Made by a program: the position numbers and the translations under genes. Of a stretch of 53,274 bases of DNA, positions 53,104 to 53,274 are shown one piece after another. A model generated the notes under the pieces. The model saw only the letters and a program-made list of their open reading frames with translations, was not told the origin of the DNA and ran no database searches. Numbering within the stretch: position 1 is the stretch's first letter; the number at the start of each line of letters is the position of its first letter. Where the stretch lies: positions 1 to 53,274 of the forward strand of contig DUZJ01000015.1 in assembly GCA_013349615.1 (NCBI GenBank), read 5' to 3'. This DNA comes from Planctomycetota bacterium. Lineage in GTDB: Bacteria > Planctomycetota > Phycisphaerae > Sedimentisphaerales > Anaerobacaceae.

Positions 53104-53274
53104 CAAACCCAATTTCCAAAAAGCCCAAATGAACGTAAATATGGTATTAACAAAGGATTACGAAGATAAGACACTTGGTCAACGCGGGAAAAACAAACCC
53201 AATTCAAACCCAATACAAACCCAATCAAACCCAATTAAAGCCAATAAAATGCCAAAACAAACCCAATTCAAACC
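53104..53274. repeat. CAAACCCAAT repeat array, cut by the window edge
   Basis: CAAACCCAAT occurs at 53104, 53194, 53205, 53216, 53226 and 53258, and a seventh begins at 53269 and runs off the end. Between 53194 and 53235 the copies are spaced by 10-11 bases; degenerate units such as AAGCCCAAAT (53121) and TTAAAGCCAAT (53235) fill the rest. The strand is almost free of G. Confidence 0.9.

Larger units (their letters stand above)
52350..53274. other. Repeat-rich non-coding tail of the window
   Basis: No credible gene in the last 0.9 kb. It holds two copies of CATAAAATACC (about 52421 and 52503), a CTTCTGTCTTCT-like heptad stretch (about 52745 and 53030), a 7-bp hairpin (53065-53082) and the CAAACCCAAT array. 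The part between 52540 and 52620 is T-rich (TTTTTTGGTCATTTTTTTAT). Confidence 0.7.

Noticed and set aside
53104-53274. CRISPR array
   Set aside because: The units are only 10 bases long and spaced irregularly without unique 30-40 base spacers; no cas gene is present.

Overview
The window looks like a chromosomal segment of a planctomycete, most plausibly a Phycisphaerae/Sedimentisphaerales-type anaerobe. The basis is the gene content: dockerin-like C-termini on secreted proteins, a Tat-exported sulfatase, a Tat-exported Gfo/Idh/MocA oxidoreductase, a TIGR03790-type protein, a six-gene Rnf complex, and intergenic regions full of short dispersed repeats. This is inferred from family composition; no rRNA or tRNA gene was seen that could settle it.

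Layout. 1-7303: mixed housekeeping genes (partial SSS symporter, glutamine-dependent NAD synthetase, a secreted SagB-nitroreductase/DJ-1 fusion, a LAB_N membrane protein, a VanZ-like protein, a TIGR03790 protein and a KamA-type radical SAM enzyme). 7372-25525: one long minus-strand exopolysaccharide/O-antigen locus, read from right to left: polymerase/ligase, flippase, pyruvyl transferase, UDP-GlcNAc 2-epimerase, two GT4s, a secreted deacetylase-LamG-dockerin protein, a beta-helix protein, GT2, GT4, WbpB-like dehydrogenase, WbpD-like acetyltransferase, GT2 and the initiating sugar transferase. The locus carries several scars: an N-terminal remnant of a WbpE-type aminotransferase just after wbpD, an N-terminal remnant of a GT2 gene, a second dockerin module behind an in-frame amber codon, and two glycosyltransferases whose natural start is out of frame across an A-run.

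25526-26450 is about 0.9 kb without a convincing gene but with an elaborate nested hairpin. 26451-31068 holds a HEAT-repeat protein, a Tat oxidoreductase, a Tat sulfatase and a SAM hydroxide adenosyltransferase. 31081-41611 is a minus-strand run: TIGR03960-type radical SAM protein, prfB (with the classical +1 frameshift site), leucyl aminopeptidase, GTP cyclohydrolase I, a two-domain PTPS, a frameshifted NAD-dependent epimerase, GDP-mannose dehydratase, GDP-fucose synthase and an intact WbpE-like aminotransferase. The last could supply the step lost from the exopolysaccharide locus.

41706-49504 is an energy module: ApbE (flavin transferase) and a secreted GH5 glycosidase on the plus strand, then on the minus strand a small Cys-containing membrane protein followed by rnfC-D-G-E-A-B with translational overlaps. 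ApbE is the enzyme expected to flavinylate RnfD and RnfG. 49505-53274 is accessory: repeat-packed intergenic DNA around a convergent pair, a membrane-anchored DUF2971 protein and a TIR-domain protein, visibly more A+T-rich than the surroundings and a plausible defence pair. The window ends inside an array of CAAACCCAAT-type repeats.
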